A stretch of DNA of 54,763 nucleotides, taken from NCBI GenBank assembly GCA_914767715.1, contig OU612068.1, forward strand, positions 34,879,541-34,934,303, read 5' to 3'. Below are positions 15,101 through 25,676 of the stretch, one piece after another (position 1 is the first letter of the stretch; every line of letters starts with the position of its first letter). The notes under the pieces are model-generated. The model worked only from the letters and a program-made list of their open reading frames with translations, was not told where the DNA came from and did not search any database. Source of the DNA: Membranipora membranacea (Eukaryota > Bryozoa > Gymnolaemata > Cheilostomatida > Membraniporidae). The translations under genes and the position numbers were made by a program.

Positions 15101-18100
15101 ATAGCCACTACTTTTTCCATCTATTCAACAAGCCATTCATTTGAACAGCCTATCAGATTGTGAATAGCAGATTAACGTGTTACATTTTCCTGATTTATAG
15201 AGACATTTGGTGAGCCGCCCTGCCCTAGGGCTGATACCACCCGCTGACTATCGTGATATGATAACTGATATAGTTATGCCGGCAGCACCAGAAGGCCTCG
15301 ATGCCGTACAGATGCTCATGTGCGGCGGCTGTGCGAATGAATATGCTTACAAAATTGCATTTATGCACCATCAGGCTAGTTGATATCAGATTTGGATCTG
15401 GGCACTTTCAGACACTTTTCTCATGATATTAACCTTTCACCAACTGTGATGGAAGCTCTTTACTACGTTGGCAACATTGAAATGAAACATACATGTAACC
15501 CCCATAGTAATACTAGCTTTTTATGGATAACTTTAGGCTAAGAAGCGTGGAACACAGCCAGCTACCGATGAGGAAATGGAGAGTTGTCTCTGGAACCAAT
15601 CACCAGGATCACCTAATCTATCAATCTTATCATTCGTTGGTGGTTTTCATGGCAGGACTACAGGTATGCTTATGATGTGCACATTACTAATTACACACAG
15701 TAACATCTGACATTACAGAGTTTACCAGGGGATTGAGTCAAGGTGTCACGCCGAATGATAACTCAAATTTTCAAATGTTTATTTGGTCATTTTATTAAGC
15801 AAGATTTAATAAATACGGTATAATATTCAAGTACATCATTTTTATTTCGGCATTTCGCCGATTCACCCCCTATATCACTCACTCATATTTAATCTGTTAT
15901 TCAATAGCATCGCTGTCGTGTTGTCATGCTAAACCAGCTCACAAACTGGATTTTCCAACTCTACCGTGGCCACATGCACCTTTCCCTCAGCTGAAGTACC
16001 CGCTGTCTGATCATGTGCAGGAGAATGTGGCTGAAGAAACAAGGTGTCTGAAGGAGGTGAGAAGTTTATCTTTTATTTCTCTTATCATATGATTTCTTCT
16101 GACGGTTAAACTATGCCCATAATTGGTCACTGCCACTGATATCTAATCATACACGAGGGGAAAGTATATCTGACCATCCACATGCATATGACAATTTATA
16201 TAGCTCATTAATGCTTCAGCCGACCACTTGTAAAACTTTTATATAGCAGCTTGCCTGAATGTTAGATGGTGGCTACTGGGACATTAGTCTGAGCCCCCCA
16301 GACTTTTGCCCCTCGCCCAACGGCCCCCCGGTGGGGACATCAATCAATTCATTGCTTGTCTGATATCTAAATGTATTATTCAGCTGTTTAATTGGTTTTA
16401 GTTGGTCTAAATGTTGAAGGTCTGATAATATATAATAATAAAAATATGAACTTTATTGAACCGATCAGTGCAGAGAAGCAAATAAGATCATGTTTTACAA
16501 TGTTTTAAAAACAATGAGTAAGAGGCAAGGTAGCGAACAAAGAAGGAATTTTACAAAGCATTTGTTCAATCATGTATTATGTCATTCCAGCGTATTACAC
16601 TTTTTTCTCTGACCTAATTAAATCGAGGCTTAAAAATGACAAAAAGGATCATTGAGAGTTACCTCCCAGAATTTAACTATGAGGAACGCTGTTTAGCTTT
16701 GCAACTTACCAACCTAAATGATTTCATGTTTACAATCTGTGCCAATCTTTGTAGTAATAATCTAAGTAATGAGTCTCATCCTCTGTACTTTCGTATCATT
16801 TTTAACACTTATCCAAGAGTACCCTCTCGCGATGCCTATAAATTCATGACATTTTACAACAACAACTTTATGTATAACTGAGTTTCAATGAGAGCTTTCA
16901 CTCACAAACATACGTTTCTCTATCATCCTTGCCATGAGGTAAACAAGTTACTTTTTAACTACTCTGTTATCTGTAAACTTTCTAGAAAACCTCTTTAAAC
17001 AAATAAATAAATGATATTGTATGTAAACAATACAAATCAAAATCAAATTTGACATGAAGCTTCAAGGTTTGAGCTAGATTCAGTGACACAAAGTTGTATA
17101 CTGATGGAGCCTCATCACAAATTGCCACACAGTATATTTTACCACCAATCGGCTGTCACTGCATTGTATGTATTTAAACTGTATACTACGATGAAGCAGC
17201 AAAGCTCTCAATTTCATGACAGTTGTTTTCGGTATTAGCTCCTAGCACTATAGCCAATCATATTCTGTACGATGTTTGATAGTTTGATAATGTATTTATT
17301 TATCTGTAGGTTGAGAGGTTAATCGAGGAGAAAGCAGAAGAAGGACAGACTGTAGCTGGTGTTGTTATCGAACCCATACAAGGAGAAGGTGGAGATAACT
17401 GGGCATCTCCAAGTTTCTTCAAACAGCTGCAGGCTATCTGCAAAAAGGTATGATCAAGCTTTTCCTCTTTGATTCAGGGGCGTATATTCTAAAAAATTTC
17501 ACTCACTGACTTTTCTGAGATGAGCATAATAATCGGGCGCAGCTGGATCCACACGCCGTAGGCGTGGCGGGGAGGGTGTGGGAGGGGCGCTCTCCCACCA
17601 CGGAAATTTTTGCATATCGGTAGCAAAATAGTGCAAGCAGAGAGGTATTTCAATAGCTCATTGAGCTGTTGGGTACTTTCAGAAAACAACTCAATAGCAG
17701 TAGAAGATTACGGTAAAAATGCTCCAGTTATAAAGCACCCATTTGAAAAAAAAACTGACCTTGATGGATTTCGAACCCACAACAATCTTATTTACAGTGA
17801 TTATAAGGCGGACGCTCTACACACTGAGCTATTCAGCCACTCACGGATATCCGTGGGCCGTGAGTGCTAATATACGCCACTGCTTTGATTGATTGATCGC
17901 TTGATCGATTGATTGCATATATATACTTTTTATTGGCATCCAAAGTCATCTCATTCGAAATGTTTTGCACTCAGTGCCAGAAAACAATTTTTTTTAAAAC
18001 AAAAAAAGAGAAACAGAAGGGAAATAATATCATCAATGATATTATTGCATTGATCGCTTGATTGATTGATTGATTGATTATTGCATGACGGGAATATATG

Positions 18101-19872
18101 AATGCTTTAAGGCTTTTTTGGAATCTCATTGTAAGTGCTCAAGAATCTATGCGGTCTGAGTATCTGTCAACCTGTCTATGTTTTAGTCCATCTCATATAT
18201 TTAACAGAGAGACATTCTGTTCATGGTTGATGAGGTTCAGACAGGAGTAGCTATCACAGGGAAGATGTGGGCGTTTGAACACTGGGGACTGGATGAGGCG
18301 CCTGATGCTGTGATATTTGCGAAGAAAATGATCTCGGCTGGCTTCTTTTACAAGTCCAATCTTATCCCTCATGAGGTGTGCCTTATTAAATTTCCTTCTT
18401 TCATATTATATGATTACATACTTCAGGAATTTTGACTTCCAGAACTCAAAGAAAGTCAATAAGCATAACTCGGATTCTCGTCGAGAGGAAAAGTCTAGGA
18501 ACTTTATAGCAAGTCCGTCAACAACTGGAGTTGGATAAGACCTGTTCTCCAAATCAAAACAAAGAAGTACATTGATAGGCTGCCTAGTTCAATGTTTTAT
18601 ACTTGTTTCATTTTATCAATTCGATTTAATGAGTGGAATTCTGTGGCAACATGGCATATTCATTTAGTTGTATATATGTGATGGGACCTTGATTATGTTA
18701 CCTGAAACTGTTTTCTCTTTTGGATTTGAATAACTCCGAGCTAGATCTCTTTACATAATTCAATTTATATTGCACTTTTGTTGTTTTTAGGCCTTTAGAG
18801 TTTTTAACACATGGATGGGAGATCCCCACAAGCTTGTCATACTGAAGGCTGTTCTAGAGACAATCAGAGAAGACAAACTGATTGAGAATATGGCTGTCCA
18901 GGGACAAGCACTTCAGTCAGGACTTTTGGATTTACAGGTAATGAATAAAATCACATCACTTATAAATTCCTCAAGGTTAGTTAGAATGTATCAGACTTTG
19001 ACCTGCTAATTGGTAAGAAATATTTATGAGGACTGCAGATGTGACTGCAACATGACTGCAATGTGACTGCAACATGACTGCTGATATGATTTCTACTATC
19101 CCCTTTATATAACTTCTGTTATTATACTGGGCTCTCTGTGTATCTTCTTTACTGCACAGTGATAACAGATACATGTTGTGAAACCCGCTTGATTAAATCG
19201 GCTTCTCAGTTCTCAGCCACCTCTCTAGTTAATTTGACCGCAGGATTAATTGTCATCCACAATTAAATAATTTGCCTGGTCTTTCAGTATTCTTCAATCT
19301 CATTCTTCAATCTGTTTTTTTAAAGAGTAAATACTCCGATGTCATCAAGAATGTGAGAGGAGTTGGTTCACTAGTGGCTTTTGATGGTTCTGATCCGGGA
19401 ACAAGGGATAACATAATCAAGCTAATGAGTAACAGAGGTATGTGCCAGCCCGCTAGGCTATGTATAAGCAGGCAGGCAATCATTTATGAGATTAATATCG
19501 GGTGTGGCCATCATTCACATGAGAATCTTGCATTTGAAAAAGATTATGTTCCTGAAAAATTTTATTTTTATCTCCACTCTGCTCTTGAGTAATTTTTACC
19601 ATAAATGGAAGCGAAATATAGCCGTGACATGCTGTGACATGCCGTGACATGCCGTGACATGCCGTGACATGCCGTGACATGCCCATCATTTCATGAACAT
19701 AATATGATCTTTTCCAGGTGTTCTAACAGCTGGCTGTGGTAAAGAAACAGTGAGGCTTCGACCTGCTACAATCTTAGAGGGTTCACATGTGGAGATATTC
19801 CTGGCAGCTCTAGATGATATTCTTGGAGAAATATCGCCCTCTGTTAAAGTTGGAGAGGCTCAGGCAAACTAA
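6141..19872 (+). CDS. ABAT: 4-aminobutyrate aminotransferase, mitochondrial; 12 exons
   Basis: This PLP-dependent class III aminotransferase converts GABA and 2-oxoglutarate to succinate semialdehyde and glutamate in the mitochondrial matrix. Exons: 6141-6189, 6746-6882, 7217-7334, 12298-12347, 15201-15374, 15537-15663, 15908-16056, 17310-17447, 18208-18375, 18791-18937, 19326-19437, 19718-19872. They total 1524 nt (507 codons plus TAA), against about 500 residues in mammals, and phases agree at all 11 junctions. The N-terminus [17 protein letters not shown] is basic and lacks acidic residues, as in a matrix-targeting peptide. Landmarks: TEIPGPRS (44-51), the CGGC motif (159-162) at the site of the mammalian 2Fe-2S cluster cysteines, FHGRT, VDEVQTG (321-327, with the Asp that pairs with the PLP ring), and AKK (352-354), which holds the PLP lysine. 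The ATG was chosen because exon 1 ends at a GTAAGG donor in the right phase and has A at -3. Intron 5 has a GC donor. No frame breaks were seen, so it should be functional. Confidence 0.96.
6240..6495 (+). mobile_element. LINE ORF2 C-terminal fragment in ABAT intron 1
   Basis: The frame ends with [10 protein letters not shown], a basic Ser-rich stretch, and [13 protein letters not shown] before TAG. This resembles the tail of the LINE at 32.4-33.8 kb (DDNHPLHNRL and CGILANPEF). The upstream part of the frame overlaps ABAT exon 1 by chance. Confidence 0.5.
7820..8075. repeat. (ATT/ACT)n array, 15-bp period, in ABAT intron 3
   Basis: Mostly the unit tattattactactac, about 17 copies, derived from ATT and ACT trinucleotides. 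Confidence 0.95.
8158..8280. repeat. Short tandem repeat, 3 copies
   Basis: Three diverging units of actagagcactaccgtac plus gtagggatattaaa, in ABAT intron 3. Confidence 0.85.
9749..9775. repeat. 27-nt perfect palindrome
   Basis: GGGAGGGTGGGAT and its exact complement around a central G. It forms a strong GC hairpin in AT-rich intron sequence. Confidence 0.9.
10139..10144 (-). promoter_or_regulatory. Putative polyadenylation signal of the antistasin-like gene
   Basis: AATAAA on the minus strand about 90 nt beyond the TAA of the nested secreted-protein gene. Confidence 0.5.
10237..11347 (-). CDS. Small secreted antistasin-like cysteine-rich protein, nested in ABAT intron 3
   Basis: Three minus-strand exons, 11347-11299, 10960-10838 and 10289-10237, join in phase (both introns phase 1, GT-AG) to 225 nt, or 74 residues plus TAA. 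Residues 1-16, [16 protein letters not shown], form a typical signal peptide. The mature part carries [16 protein letters not shown] followed by SNGCPTCRC, which fits the antistasin-like pattern C-x3-C-x3-C-x2-G-x4-D-x2-GC-x2-C-x-C known from serine protease inhibitors of leeches and cnidarians. The tail [11 protein letters not shown] is short and non-cysteine. An AATAAA lies at 10144-10139, about 90 nt past the stop. The gene lies wholly inside ABAT intron 3 on the opposite strand. The exon structure and cysteine spacing are seen directly. Protease inhibition is inferred from the family, and a single domain could also act as a defence or matrix peptide. Confidence 0.88.
10435..10578. repeat. 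Tandem repeat, 3 copies, in intron 2 of the antistasin-like gene
   Basis: Each unit contains ggcagcacactcgcgtaccc followed by taaagttaccaggtt; the later units add gtgtagtggtttgtgg. Confidence 0.85.
11679..11850. repeat. 14-bp minisatellite, about 12 copies
   Basis: The unit aacctagtatataa is almost invariant. It lies in ABAT intron 3, about 330 bp upstream of the start of the nested minus-strand gene. Confidence 0.95.
12576..12868. repeat. 24-bp minisatellite, about 12 copies
   Basis: The unit is aatggtaataacgtaccttacacc, with shortened units toward the 3' end. It is in ABAT intron 4. Confidence 0.95.
14057..14700. repeat. 17-bp minisatellite, about 38 copies
   Basis: The unit ccatgttactctccctg is almost invariant except for one T/C site (ccctgcc or ccccgcc), giving a two-state string along the array. 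It opens long artificial ORFs in all three plus frames. It lies in ABAT intron 4. Confidence 0.97.
15375..15536 (+). other. Probable GC-AG intron (ABAT intron 5)
   Basis: The reading frame of exon 5 ends at FMHHQ and exon 6 starts AKKRG, which aligns without gap to the family. The junction CAG/GCTAGT therefore starts with GC, not GT. The nearest GT, four bases on, would shift the frame. The acceptor ctttag is normal. Confidence 0.8.
16636..17015 (+). mobile_element. LINE 3' end (ORF2 tail plus 3' UTR) in ABAT intron 7
   Basis: The ORF tail ends [20 protein letters not shown] and is followed by a 3' UTR (acaagttactttttaac, then tctgttatctgtaaac) ending in aaataaataaat. The same UTR recurs at 24690-24780, so both come from one LINE family. 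It is 5'-truncated. Confidence 0.6.
17475..17882. mobile_element. hAT-type MITE with tRNA-like core, copy 1 (in ABAT intron 8)
   Basis: The element runs from CAGGGGCGTATATT to AATATACGCCACTG, imperfect terminal inverted repeats. It is flanked by a perfect 8-bp duplication, CTTTGATT (17467-17474 and 17883-17890). TIRs beginning CAG and 8-bp duplications are hallmarks of the hAT superfamily. The element carries no transposase, so it is non-autonomous. On the minus strand it contains a tRNA-like segment (about 17840-17760) with a slightly decayed B box. It is 40 bp longer than copy 2. Confidence 0.9.
17890..18070 (-). mobile_element. LINE 3' UTR remnant, minus orientation
   Basis: Read on the minus strand, ctggcactgagtgcaaaac, then gaatgagatgactttgg and ccaataaaaagtatatata match the UTR after the LINE tail at 21640-21715. 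It is flanked by gattgatt repeats. Confidence 0.6.
19621..19682. repeat. 10-bp repeat, 6 copies
   Basis: The unit gccgtgacat with one variant (gctgtgacat), in ABAT intron 11 just upstream of the last exon. Confidence 0.9.
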
Positions 19873-20037
19873 CTCTTTATCTTTGTTACAATTTACAATC
19901 AGTGTTCTACGCATGATAACTGCTTCGTATATTTGTCTTATTCAATTTTCATAGACTCAATATTGTTACAATTGTTAGAATTGGGCTCTTTGACATTTGA
20001 AGTAACAGAGACAAGTTTTTAGTCTATCATTAAAGAT

Positions 20038-20101
20038 AGACCATACCAGTAACCATACCAGTAACCATACCAGTAACCATACCAGTAACCATACCAGTAA
20101 C
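20038..20101. repeat. 12-bp repeat, 5 copies, in the presumed ABAT 3' UTR
   Basis: The unit ccataccagtaa lies about 165 nt past the stop codon. Confidence 0.9.
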
Positions 20102-20490
20102 GGTTTGGCTGATTTATCATAACCAGATATGACTGTTAATACATAGCCCAGATATAGTTGCTTGTTCTAAAAGGTTTGTTTTATCAGAGGCAGCTTAAAA
20201 ATGTTTATTAACAAACAGTAATCAAGTTTTGTAATGAATCTTTGTTGTGTATCGTCTGTTTTCATGGCGTGTTGATTGTATTATAGTACGTTTACAGATT
20301 CATTTTTTATGTTTTTTTCCTTTTTATAGCCTTAGCATAGTCTTCTATAACATACATACCTTTATCATATGTTTGGGCACTGAGCATGTTTGAAATGTTC
20401 CAACAGTTTGTTTGTTCTATATTTATATTATATCTATATTCTCCTGTTGTTAAAACTTCTCATATTTATGGGAATGTTTGTTACATGATA

Positions 20491-20496
20491 AATAAA
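20491..20496 (+). promoter_or_regulatory. Putative ABAT polyadenylation signal AATAAA
   Basis: This AATAAA lies about 620 nt past the ABAT stop codon. No splice acceptor or ORF is visible between, so a 3' UTR of this length is plausible. It is based on sequence only. Confidence 0.45.
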
Positions 20497-21216
20497 CAAG
20501 TTAATGCTCCTGTATGCCCACTGTTTGTTATACATTCGTGTAGATCACATTAGTAGATTGTGAAAATGTCAAAGTGGTTTGACATGATATCTATATGATT
20601 TAATGAGAAAAATATCAGAAATATGTAATTCCATGCAGTGAGTGATATCTGATATCAAGTGCTCTAGCAAGATCCTTCTCTGTAAAAAGCTTTCAGTGGT
20701 GTGGCAAGTCCTCTCTACTAGCCGCCAGCATTCGGGGGTCTCTACAAGTAATAAAATTCTCATACGAGTAATCTAGCTGTCCTAGTGGGTTTACATGTTA
20801 TAGTTATACAGTAAACAGAGATAAGTAGAATCCCTTTGCCAATCTTGCCTTTTGTTTTTCTATTTGTTGTAGCGTCCTACTTCCTGTTTTTTTAATCAAG
20901 GAACCATTGATACATGAATTATACATTATGCAATTAGGGAGAGGGGATCCTTCCCTGATGCAGTATTGTTGACACTATAAAATGTTTTGGTTTGTAAGTA
21001 TTATTATGGTTTTTCTATTCTTCATTCTATGTCTTCCGATGATCTAGCAGACTATTCTGTCACTTATTTAATAATTTAAGCCTTAGCTTCTGTCACGGAA
21101 TATATTTTCATTTGCTCGCCTGTCCTTTCTTGAGGATATAAAATTGATATATGTGTATTGGTATACCAATCGTGTGGCTTGAAGCTGAAATACATTGCTG
21201 AGTTTCCACAATCAAA

Positions 21217-21720
21217 GTGCAATCAATTATGGCAGTCTCCATGGGTACTGACATAAAACAAATATCAAATCAAATTTTTACTGCTTGGACACTATCAAAC
21301 ACTATCAACCAGGTACAACTCCTACCTCTTCCTAAGCTTGTTTGTTATTTCACTTCACTTTTTGCGCATAAGATAAACAATTTTTTGACACCTCAATTTA
21401 TATATAAAGGATTGGAAAACACTACCAAGTTCAATTTTCGTGATAAACATTTACTTTTATATCATAAAGACAATCTAAGATACAAAGTTTCTGCTACATA
21501 CAATTCTTTACCGTTACATTTGATATCTAAAGAGAAGTTCAGTTCATTCAAAACTTTACTATTCAACCATATATTATCGACTTGACCAACATCATTGATG
21601 ATTTTTTTCCTTTCTGTTTCTCTTTTTTGTTTTAAAAATTTTTTTTCTGGCACTGAGTGCAAATCATTTCGAATGAGATGACTTCGGTTGCCAATAAAAG
21701 TATATATATATATATATATC
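21217..21720 (+). mobile_element. LINE ORF2 C-terminus and 3' UTR
   Basis: The ORF (LRYKVSATYNSLPLHL, then FSSFKTLLFNHILST) is the classic tail after the RT domain of CR1/L2/Jockey-type LINEs. A UTR ending ccaataaaa plus a (TA)n run follows. The element is 5'-truncated; only the end survives. Confidence 0.65.
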
Positions 21721-21845
21721 AACCAGGTGCCTGTGCGCACGGGATGCACTGTAATTGTATGCTGATGTAGTGCAATGTGTGTTTCTGTCTGGGACATCTG
21801 TAACATCTTAGGCACCACTCAAATTGAAACCAACTTTTACTGCAG

Positions 21846-21893
21846 CCTACATTTATTCAACGACATCTATTCTTTACTCAATGCGACTCAAGT
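21846..21893 (+). other. Exon-like 48-nt block with strong splice sites
   Basis: A pyrimidine-rich acceptor (ttttactgcag) and a consensus donor (AGT/GTAAGT) bound 16 open codons, PTFIQRHLFFTQCDSS. There is no neighbour exon to join, so it may be a UTR exon or chance. Confidence 0.2.
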
Positions 21894-22502
21894 GTAAGTA
21901 TCATAATTTTCTATCTGTGCATTATTTTTGTATCTATTTCTAGATAAGCTCTTGCAATATGCATCACTGCACATATTTTTATACGCTGCATTATTCTTCG
22001 CTCGTTTTTGATGTGCTCATTCTCTCGTTATTTCTCGCACATAAACCATATTTTTACTCATATACCCAGGGTACGACTTGATAATAAAACAGATCACTAG
22101 ATCAAATATCATCAGTCAGTTGCTTGTTATGCTGAGGTAGTGATAGCCGCCCACCCCTATACAATATGTCTTTTGATCCCAAAGTAATTTGCATAGATAG
22201 ACTAAATTCACATTCAAGTAACTTAAATATTTAGTTGACGACACTACTCCTACAGTTTTTAATACTAAAATTTGATTTGGGACTGTTCTGTGTTCTTGTA
22301 TTTACGATTGATCACTGATAGCGATATTTTTCTTACAATCAATCATACAAAAGTAGATGATACACATAATCGCAGCATTTGGATGTCTTTAAACTATGGC
22401 ACCTAGCTTCTGCTGCGCTAAGAACCCATCCTAGGAACCCATGCGGATTCCTATCGGACAACCGCTGGTTGTCCACGCGGCATTTTTATTGATTTATAAA
22501 AC

Positions 22503-23312
22503 AGATGGGCATGTAGCAGTAACAGATGGGCGTGTAGCAGTAACGGACGGGTGTTTAGCAGTAACGGACGGGTGTTTAGCAGTAACAGATGGGCATGTAG
22601 CAGTAACGGACGGGTGTTTAGCAGTAACAGATGGGCGTGTAGCAGTAACAGATGGGCATGTAGCAGTAACGGACGGGTGTTTAGCAGTAACAGATGGGCG
22701 TGTAGCAGTAACGGACGGGTGTTTAGCAGTAACGGACGGGTGTTTAGCAGTAACGGACGGGTGTTTAGCAGTAACAGATGGGTGTTTAGCAGTAACGGAC
22801 GGGTGTTTAGCAGTAACAGATGGGCGTGTAGCAGTAACAGATGGGCATGTAGCAGTAACGGACGGGTGTTTAGCAGTAACAGATGGGCGTGTAGCAGTAA
22901 CGGACGGGTGTTTAGCAGTAACGGACGGGTGTTTAGCAGTAACGGACGGGTGTTTAGCAGTAACGGACGGGCATGTAGCAGTAACGGACGGGCATGTAGC
23001 AGTAACGGACGGGCATGTAGCAGTAACGGACGGGCGTGTAGCAGTAACGGACGGGCGTTTAGCAGTAACGGACGGGTGTTTAGCAGTAACGGACGGGTGT
23101 TTAGCAGTAACAGATGGGCGTGTAGCAGTAACAGATGGGCATGTAGCAGTAACGGACGGGTGTTTAGCAGTAACAGATGGGCGTGTAGCAGTAACGGACG
23201 GGTGTTTAGCAGTAACGGACGGGTGTTTAGCAGTAACGGACGGGTGTTTAGCAGTAACGGACGGGTGTTTAGCAGTAACGGACGGGTGTTTAGCAGTAAC
23301 GGACGGGTGTTA
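22503..23312. repeat. 21-bp minisatellite, about 38 copies
   Basis: Unit variants are gcagtaacggacgggtgttta, its cagatgggcgtg form and its gggcatgta form. The period is divisible by 3, so three frames stay open for nearly 300 codons, but content is purely repetitive (AVTDG, SSNGR, LLLNTRP). Variant order is itself repeated in blocks. I see no evidence that it is translated. Confidence 0.95.
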
Positions 23313-24040
23313 AGCACCGGCGGATAGCCATTTAGCGGAGGAAATGAGTCGACGGCCTTTTCGCGGACACTTATTTATCTCACCAGCTGCTTGTCCTCAA
23401 TGTTTGCCCTCATTTGTTTTGTTGTATTGCCATTGCCCTCTCTATGTAACCAGGGCCCTAACCTTAGCCAAATATGGTCACTTGAGTTGTGTGTGTTTTT
23501 TTCCAGGTCATTCTCTGATTGTTTTGGAGTTAAAGAAATCAGGCCCTTATGGAAGATGCGAGAAATGACCTGGAGAAACCAAGGGGTTTTGAATTAAGAG
23601 TTGTGCCCTTATGGTTACAGGATATGCAACTTCTGTTCTCAACATAACACATTGTTTTCTAAATCAAGATGGGACGCTGATGTAAGCCCCGAAGATAAAA
23701 CTTTTGTTAAGAAATTAAGGCTTTTTAGTCTGAGAGGTAACCAGAAGCAGCATATAATCCCCATTCTGCGCTTGCTCAGCACTGGGCATGAGCTGATCTA
23801 CATGCCCAGTCAGATCACGAGAGTCAGTATGTATAATCCTTAGTAGTACCAAAAATATGGAATTAGTGCAAGTGAGTATGGTTTCAGACTACAGATCTGG
23901 CGGGTAATAAGAGTGGAAAAGAAACCTGACATACATGATATAACCACTCACAAAAGAAACATGAGAATAAGCTTGATGACAGCAAGGAGTTTGAAAACTC
24001 TGTAACTCCCTGATGACAGTGAGTGTGTGCAAGGAGTTTT

Positions 24041-24112
24041 AGTTTGCCAGCCTGTGAACTGCCCACCTTTCCACACAAGGGGAAAGGTGGGCAGTTCACA
24101 GGCTGGCAAACT
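24041..24112. repeat. Perfect 32-bp inverted repeat (hairpin) at the LINE 5' junction
   Basis: The arms 24041-24072 and 24081-24112 are exact reverse complements around the loop acacaagg. They sit immediately before the truncated LINE at 24.1 kb. Confidence 0.9.
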
Positions 24113-24790
24113 CCTTAAAGTTCAGAATAAAGCAATTAGAATCATAATATCTGCACCTAAAAAGTTTTCTGTCACAACTGGTAGATCACTCTTAAACTTA
24201 CACACCCTAAAAAGTAGAAGACATTACCTATTTCAAATACTATATTTCACAAATTTACACATAAAAAATTATTCAAAAATAAAGCATCAAAGCATATTAC
24301 TTCGCCTGGGGCAAAAGTCCAGTAAACACCAACGCTCATAGGACTGCCGCAGTTCCTGATTTTGGGCCCAAAATTAGGAACTGTGGCAGTCCTATGCCAG
24401 CGCTCCCTTAGAAGCAAATGTTCAGTAATAAAACCTTCTTTTAGGACACATTTTGGCAAAACAGCTCTCTTAAATCTGCTGCACAATTTCAGACTGAAAT
24501 GCAAAACGGCTGACAGCCTACTATTTTTTAACTAACACTTTTGATAATAATCGTCACAAGAACAATAATTTTATATATATATATATCATTTTCTATTTCT
24601 ATAAAGCCATATATATCTTACTTTCCCATTTCTAGAACATCGTCATTTATTTATGTATAACTCCTTTTTTGTGTGTTTATTTAACTGTGTGTAGAGGTCA
24701 ACAAGTTACTTTTTAACCACTCTGTTATCTGTAAACTTTCTAGAAACCCTCTTCAAACAAATAAATAAATAAATAAATGCCTATGTTGAG
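24113..24790 (+). mobile_element. LINE ORF2 C-terminus and 3' UTR, with a palindrome insertion
   Basis: The frame reads LLKVQNKAIRIIISAPKKF and continues to KHQRS. It is broken by a 60-bp palindrome and resumes LRSKCSVIKPSFRTHFGKT up to a TAA at about 24530. If the insert and one target duplication are ignored, the frame is continuous. The 3' UTR at 24690-24780 is shared with the LINE at 16.9 kb and ends in (aaat)n. Confidence 0.65.
24337..24396. mobile_element. 60-bp near-perfect palindrome insertion with 8-bp duplication
   Basis: Two 30-bp arms (cataggactgcc onward) differ at two positions. The flanks are CCAACGCT (24329-24336) and CCAGCGCT (24397-24404), one mismatch in eight. Removing it restores the LINE reading frame, which shows it is an insertion. 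Confidence 0.8.
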
Positions 24791-25084
24791 TATTAATGTG
24801 AGATACTTTTACACACAACGTGTAGTAATTAAAATGCAATTACTCCCAACCAAAGGTTTCTACATTGATAATGACTGAGTCATTACTACAATTACAGAAT
24901 GTTATTCGTAACTTTATTTATTTCATGTGTATTTATCTCCTCTAGCCAAAAAAATAGCACACTATTTAAGTTAAAACTTTGAAACGGTAGGGTGCAAACA
25001 TTAGCATAGATCTGGGAACTGGCGCGTTCTGGGCTGTCGCTGACACATAGTCGGAAAACCCTGACTGGTATTCTGGGATGCCAT

Positions 25085-25450
25085 CGGCTTAGCCGGAAAA
25101 CCCATGACTGGTGGTATTCCACTACTAATATTGAGCACACAATCATACAGATGGTTTACAAGCCATTACTACTAACTTGCTCACTTAAATGACCTTAACA
25201 AGGTTACTTACTTGCCTCTCGAGCTCACACAGATGGCTTACAGGCCATTACTATTCAACCGCTCAATCTATCTGACCTAACAAGGTTACTCACTACTGAA
25301 ACATCATTGGTATCCATTCCAATCATACTCTCATCTGGACATACTGACTGACAAACCCGACATCTATCTCTCTGGTAAATATTATTTACATCTTAACCTT
25401 ATTGCATACTGCTATAAACCTTAGCATTGGGATAAGTTGAGCCACCTTGT
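25085..25450 (-). repeat. Dispersed repeat, copy A
   Basis: Read on the minus strand it matches 48243-48555 in several blocks: the gcaaggtggttcaactta-like start, agagatagatgtcg, taaccttgttaggtcagat and ggaataccaccagtcatgg. Copy A has an extra internal duplication of about 80 bp (25145-25216 and 25231-25290). Confidence 0.75.
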
Positions 25451-25590
25451 ATTAGCATCCAACCACGTATCACATAAAGTTATTGATCGATGCCATATAT
25501 GTATTGTATGTATTTGAGCTCAGTCGCATAGTCGTGGAAGTTAAAGGCCAAGCCCAATAAAGTTCTAACTTACTGTATGTTTTTCATGAG

Positions 25591-25676
25591 GTTCTATGCT
25601 CTCATTTGAGCCATTGGACAAAACTCTACACCTACCACAGGCAGATCTGTTGATGCTCAAAGCTAATGCTTCATGA
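25591..25676 (+). pseudogene. Exon-like ORF, copy A of an inverted pair
   Basis: After an AG this frame reads EPLDKTLHLPQADLLMLK and ends in TGA after 27 codons. It is closely related to the minus-strand copy at 26456-26305, including the sequence upstream of the acceptor, but shorter. The product is not recognised. Confidence 0.4.

Noticed and set aside
22441-23327. ORFs of 258-290 codons on both strands
   Set aside because: Entirely made of 21-bp repeats; no signal peptide, domain or flanking exon evidence.
23344-23843. Plus-strand ORFs after the 21-bp array
   Set aside because: Short, no recognised family and no convincing splice sites; kept as unassigned sequence.
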